This document shows, one piece after another, positions 5,400-6,526 of a DNA stretch of 6,526 nt. Source of the stretch: DASVEE01 sp036399695 (GTDB taxonomy: Bacteria > Acidobacteriota > Thermoanaerobaculia > Gp7-AA8); assembly GCA_036399695.1 (NCBI GenBank), contig DASWMP010000029.1:1-6526 (forward strand), read 5' to 3'. A program made the translations under genes and the position numbers. Position 1 is the first letter of the stretch; every line of letters starts with the position of its first letter. The notes under the pieces were generated by a model. That model ran no database searches. It saw only the letters and a list, made by a program, of their open reading frames with translations, and was not told the origin of the DNA.

Positions 5400-6526
5400 A
5401 TGCTCATCCAGATCGCCCGTTTCGAATTCCGCTACCTGCTCCGGAACCCGCTGCTGTGGATCACGGCCCTGGCGACCTTCGCCATGATCTTTTTCTCGAT
5501 GAACCTCGAGGACTGGGAGATGGGCTCCGAAGGGGGCCTCGTCCGGAACGCCGCCTACGCCACGCTGCGCAATTCCGTGATGCTCTCGCTCGTGTTCATG
5601 TTCGTGACGACGTCGTTCGTCGCGAACGCCGTCATCCGCGACGACGAGACCGGTTTCGGCCCGATCATCCGCTCGACGCCGATCACGAAGTTCCAGTACA
5701 TCCTCGGCCGCTTCCTCGGCGCCTTCTCCGTCGCCGCGGTCTGCATGCTGGCCCTGCCGCTGGCCACCATCCTCGGCTCACTGATGCCGTGGGCGAATCC
5801 CGCGAACCTCGGGCCGAACCGCATCACCGACCATCTCTACGCCTACTTTCTGATCGCGCTGCCGAACCTCCTCACGCACTCCGCCATCTTCTTCGCGCTG
5901 GCCACGATCACCCGCTCGATGATGGCCACGTACATAGGCGTGATCAGCCTGGTCGCCGGCTTCTTCAGCCTGGAGGGTGCGCTCAGCCGGCCGCAGCTCG
6001 AGAGCGTCGTGGCCATCGCCGAACCGTTCGCCGCGCGCGCCGTCAAGGATGCGGTCCGTTACTGGACGATCGCCGAACGGAACACGATGCTGCCCGACTT
6101 CACCGGCGCGCTGCTCTACAACCGGCTGCTGTGGCTTGCGGTCTCCCTCCTCTGCCTCGCCGCCGCCTGGGCCGTCTACCGCTTCGCCGACCGGGGGATG
6201 TCGAAACGGGAGCGCAAGAAGCAGAAGCGCGATGCGCAAGCGTCTCCGGCCGCACAGAGCTCGCCGCCCTCACCGGCGGGCGGTCAGTTAGCAGGGTTGC
6301 CCGAGGCTCTGCCAAGCAGCGCTGCCGGCCGTGCCGGCCGCGCGCTCATGTGGCTGCGCATGAAGTTCGAGTTCCGGCAGGTCGTCCTCAGCCCCGCCTT
6401 TCCCGTGCTGATGCTGTACGGGATGTACGTCACGGTGTTCGTCCTGCTCACCCAGCGATACCCCGACTACGCGCCGGAGTACCCGACCACGCTGACGCTG
6501 ATTCCGGAGATCGAGGACGCGTTCCG
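5400..6526 (+). CDS. Large ABC-2 permease, probable N-terminal part of an ABC permease/M1 aminopeptidase fusion (cut by window end)
   Basis: The frame is open from ATG 5400 to the end of the window: 375 complete codons and no stop. Residues 1-260 form one ABC-2 module with hydrophobic segments at about 17-34, 57-77, 104-126, 146-170, 174-191 and 241-260. It begins with IARFEFRYLLRNPLLW (5-20) and has a DDETGFGPIIRSTPITKFQYILGRFLG loop (81-107), the conserved coupling loop of this family. A basic stretch, KRERKKQKR (269-277), and an Ala/Pro/Ser/Gly linker (about 279-314) follow. A second module then begins with MKFEFRQVVLSPAFPVLMLY (321-340) and another helix, echoing the first module. Proteins with this opening are usually 1,100-1,250 aa, with two ABC-2 modules and a C-terminal M1-type zinc aminopeptidase (HExxH). 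The peptidase part is not in view, so the fusion is inferred. A TTA leucine codon (6288-6290) in the linker is out of keeping with the GC-rich codon use. Confidence 0.85.
   Translation, partial: MLIQIARFEFRYLLRNPLLWITALATFAMIFFSMNLEDWEMGSEGGLVRNAAYATLRNSVMLSLVFMFVTTSFVANAVIRDDETGFGPIIRSTPITKFQYILGRFLGAFSVAAVCMLALPLATILGSLMPWANPANLGPNRITDHLYAYFLIALPNLLTHSAIFFALATITRSMMATYIGVISLVAGFFSLEGALSRPQLESVVAIAEPFAARAVKDAVRYWTIAERNTMLPDFTGALLYNRLLWLAVSLLCLAAAWAVYRFADRGMSKRERKKQKRDAQASPAAQSSPPSPAGGQLAGLPEALPSSAAGRAGRALMWLRMKFEFRQVVLSPAFPVLMLYGMYVTVFVLLTQRYPDYAPEYPTTLTLIPEIEDAF
6323..6340 (+). repeat. Tandem 9-bp repeat in the permease linker
   Basis: TGCCGGCCG occurs twice back to back (6323-6331 and 6332-6340) in frame, giving Ala-Gly-Arg twice (309-314). 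It sits in the low-complexity linker between the two membrane modules and looks like a small slippage duplication in a region under little constraint. Confidence 0.7.

Noticed and set aside
1..6526. CRISPR array, tRNA, insertion sequence, phage or toxin-antitoxin elements
   Set aside because: No regularly spaced repeats, cloverleaf sequences, transposase or integrase motifs or small paired genes were found on either strand.

Overview
This GC-rich window is ordinary-looking bacterial chromosome. All six genes lie on the + strand and coding is dense. The longest stretches without a gene are 177 nt (1236-1412) and 154 nt (2301-2454). The high GC at third codon positions, Gram-negative-style export signal, GntR/YtrA regulator and paired drug/peptide-type ABC systems fit a soil-type GC-rich Gram-negative lineage such as Acidobacteriota or a relative. 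That placement is an inference from gene content; there is no rRNA or marker gene to confirm it. No tRNA, rRNA, CRISPR array, insertion sequence or phage gene was seen.

Left part (1-2300): a secreted LivJ-type (branched-chain amino acid family) substrate-binding protein stands without permease or ATPase partners in view. A 177-nt gap follows, holding nested inverted repeats that can form two mutually exclusive hairpins. Next is a two-domain VOC/PhnB-like protein with a strong ribosome binding site, followed 6 nt after its stop by a perfect 11-bp hairpin that probably ends or protects its transcript.

Right part (2390-6526, running off the end): this is a compact operon. A promoter-like region overlaps a near-perfect palindrome just upstream of a short YtrA-type GntR regulator. 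The regulator overlaps (ATGA) a YtrB-like ABC ATPase, which overlaps (GTGA) a six-helix ABC-2-type permease. After a 39-nt gap come a second ABC ATPase and then, 7 nt on, the start of a large ABC-2 membrane protein. The visible 375 residues of that last gene contain one complete six-helix module, a low-complexity basic/Ala-Pro linker and the beginning of a second module. The arrangement matches the family of about 1,100-1,250-residue ABC permeases fused to an M1 aminopeptidase domain, whose peptidase part would lie beyond the window.

Working model (inference): the GntR protein represses its own promoter through the palindrome. When its signal appears, two ATPase/permease pairs are made together. 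The order regulator-ATPase-permease-ATPase-permease resembles the Bacillus subtilis ytr operon, which responds to cell-wall antibiotics, but the second pair here is of a different type (NatA/BcrA-like ATPase with an ABC-2/M1 permease). The substrate cannot be read from the sequence.
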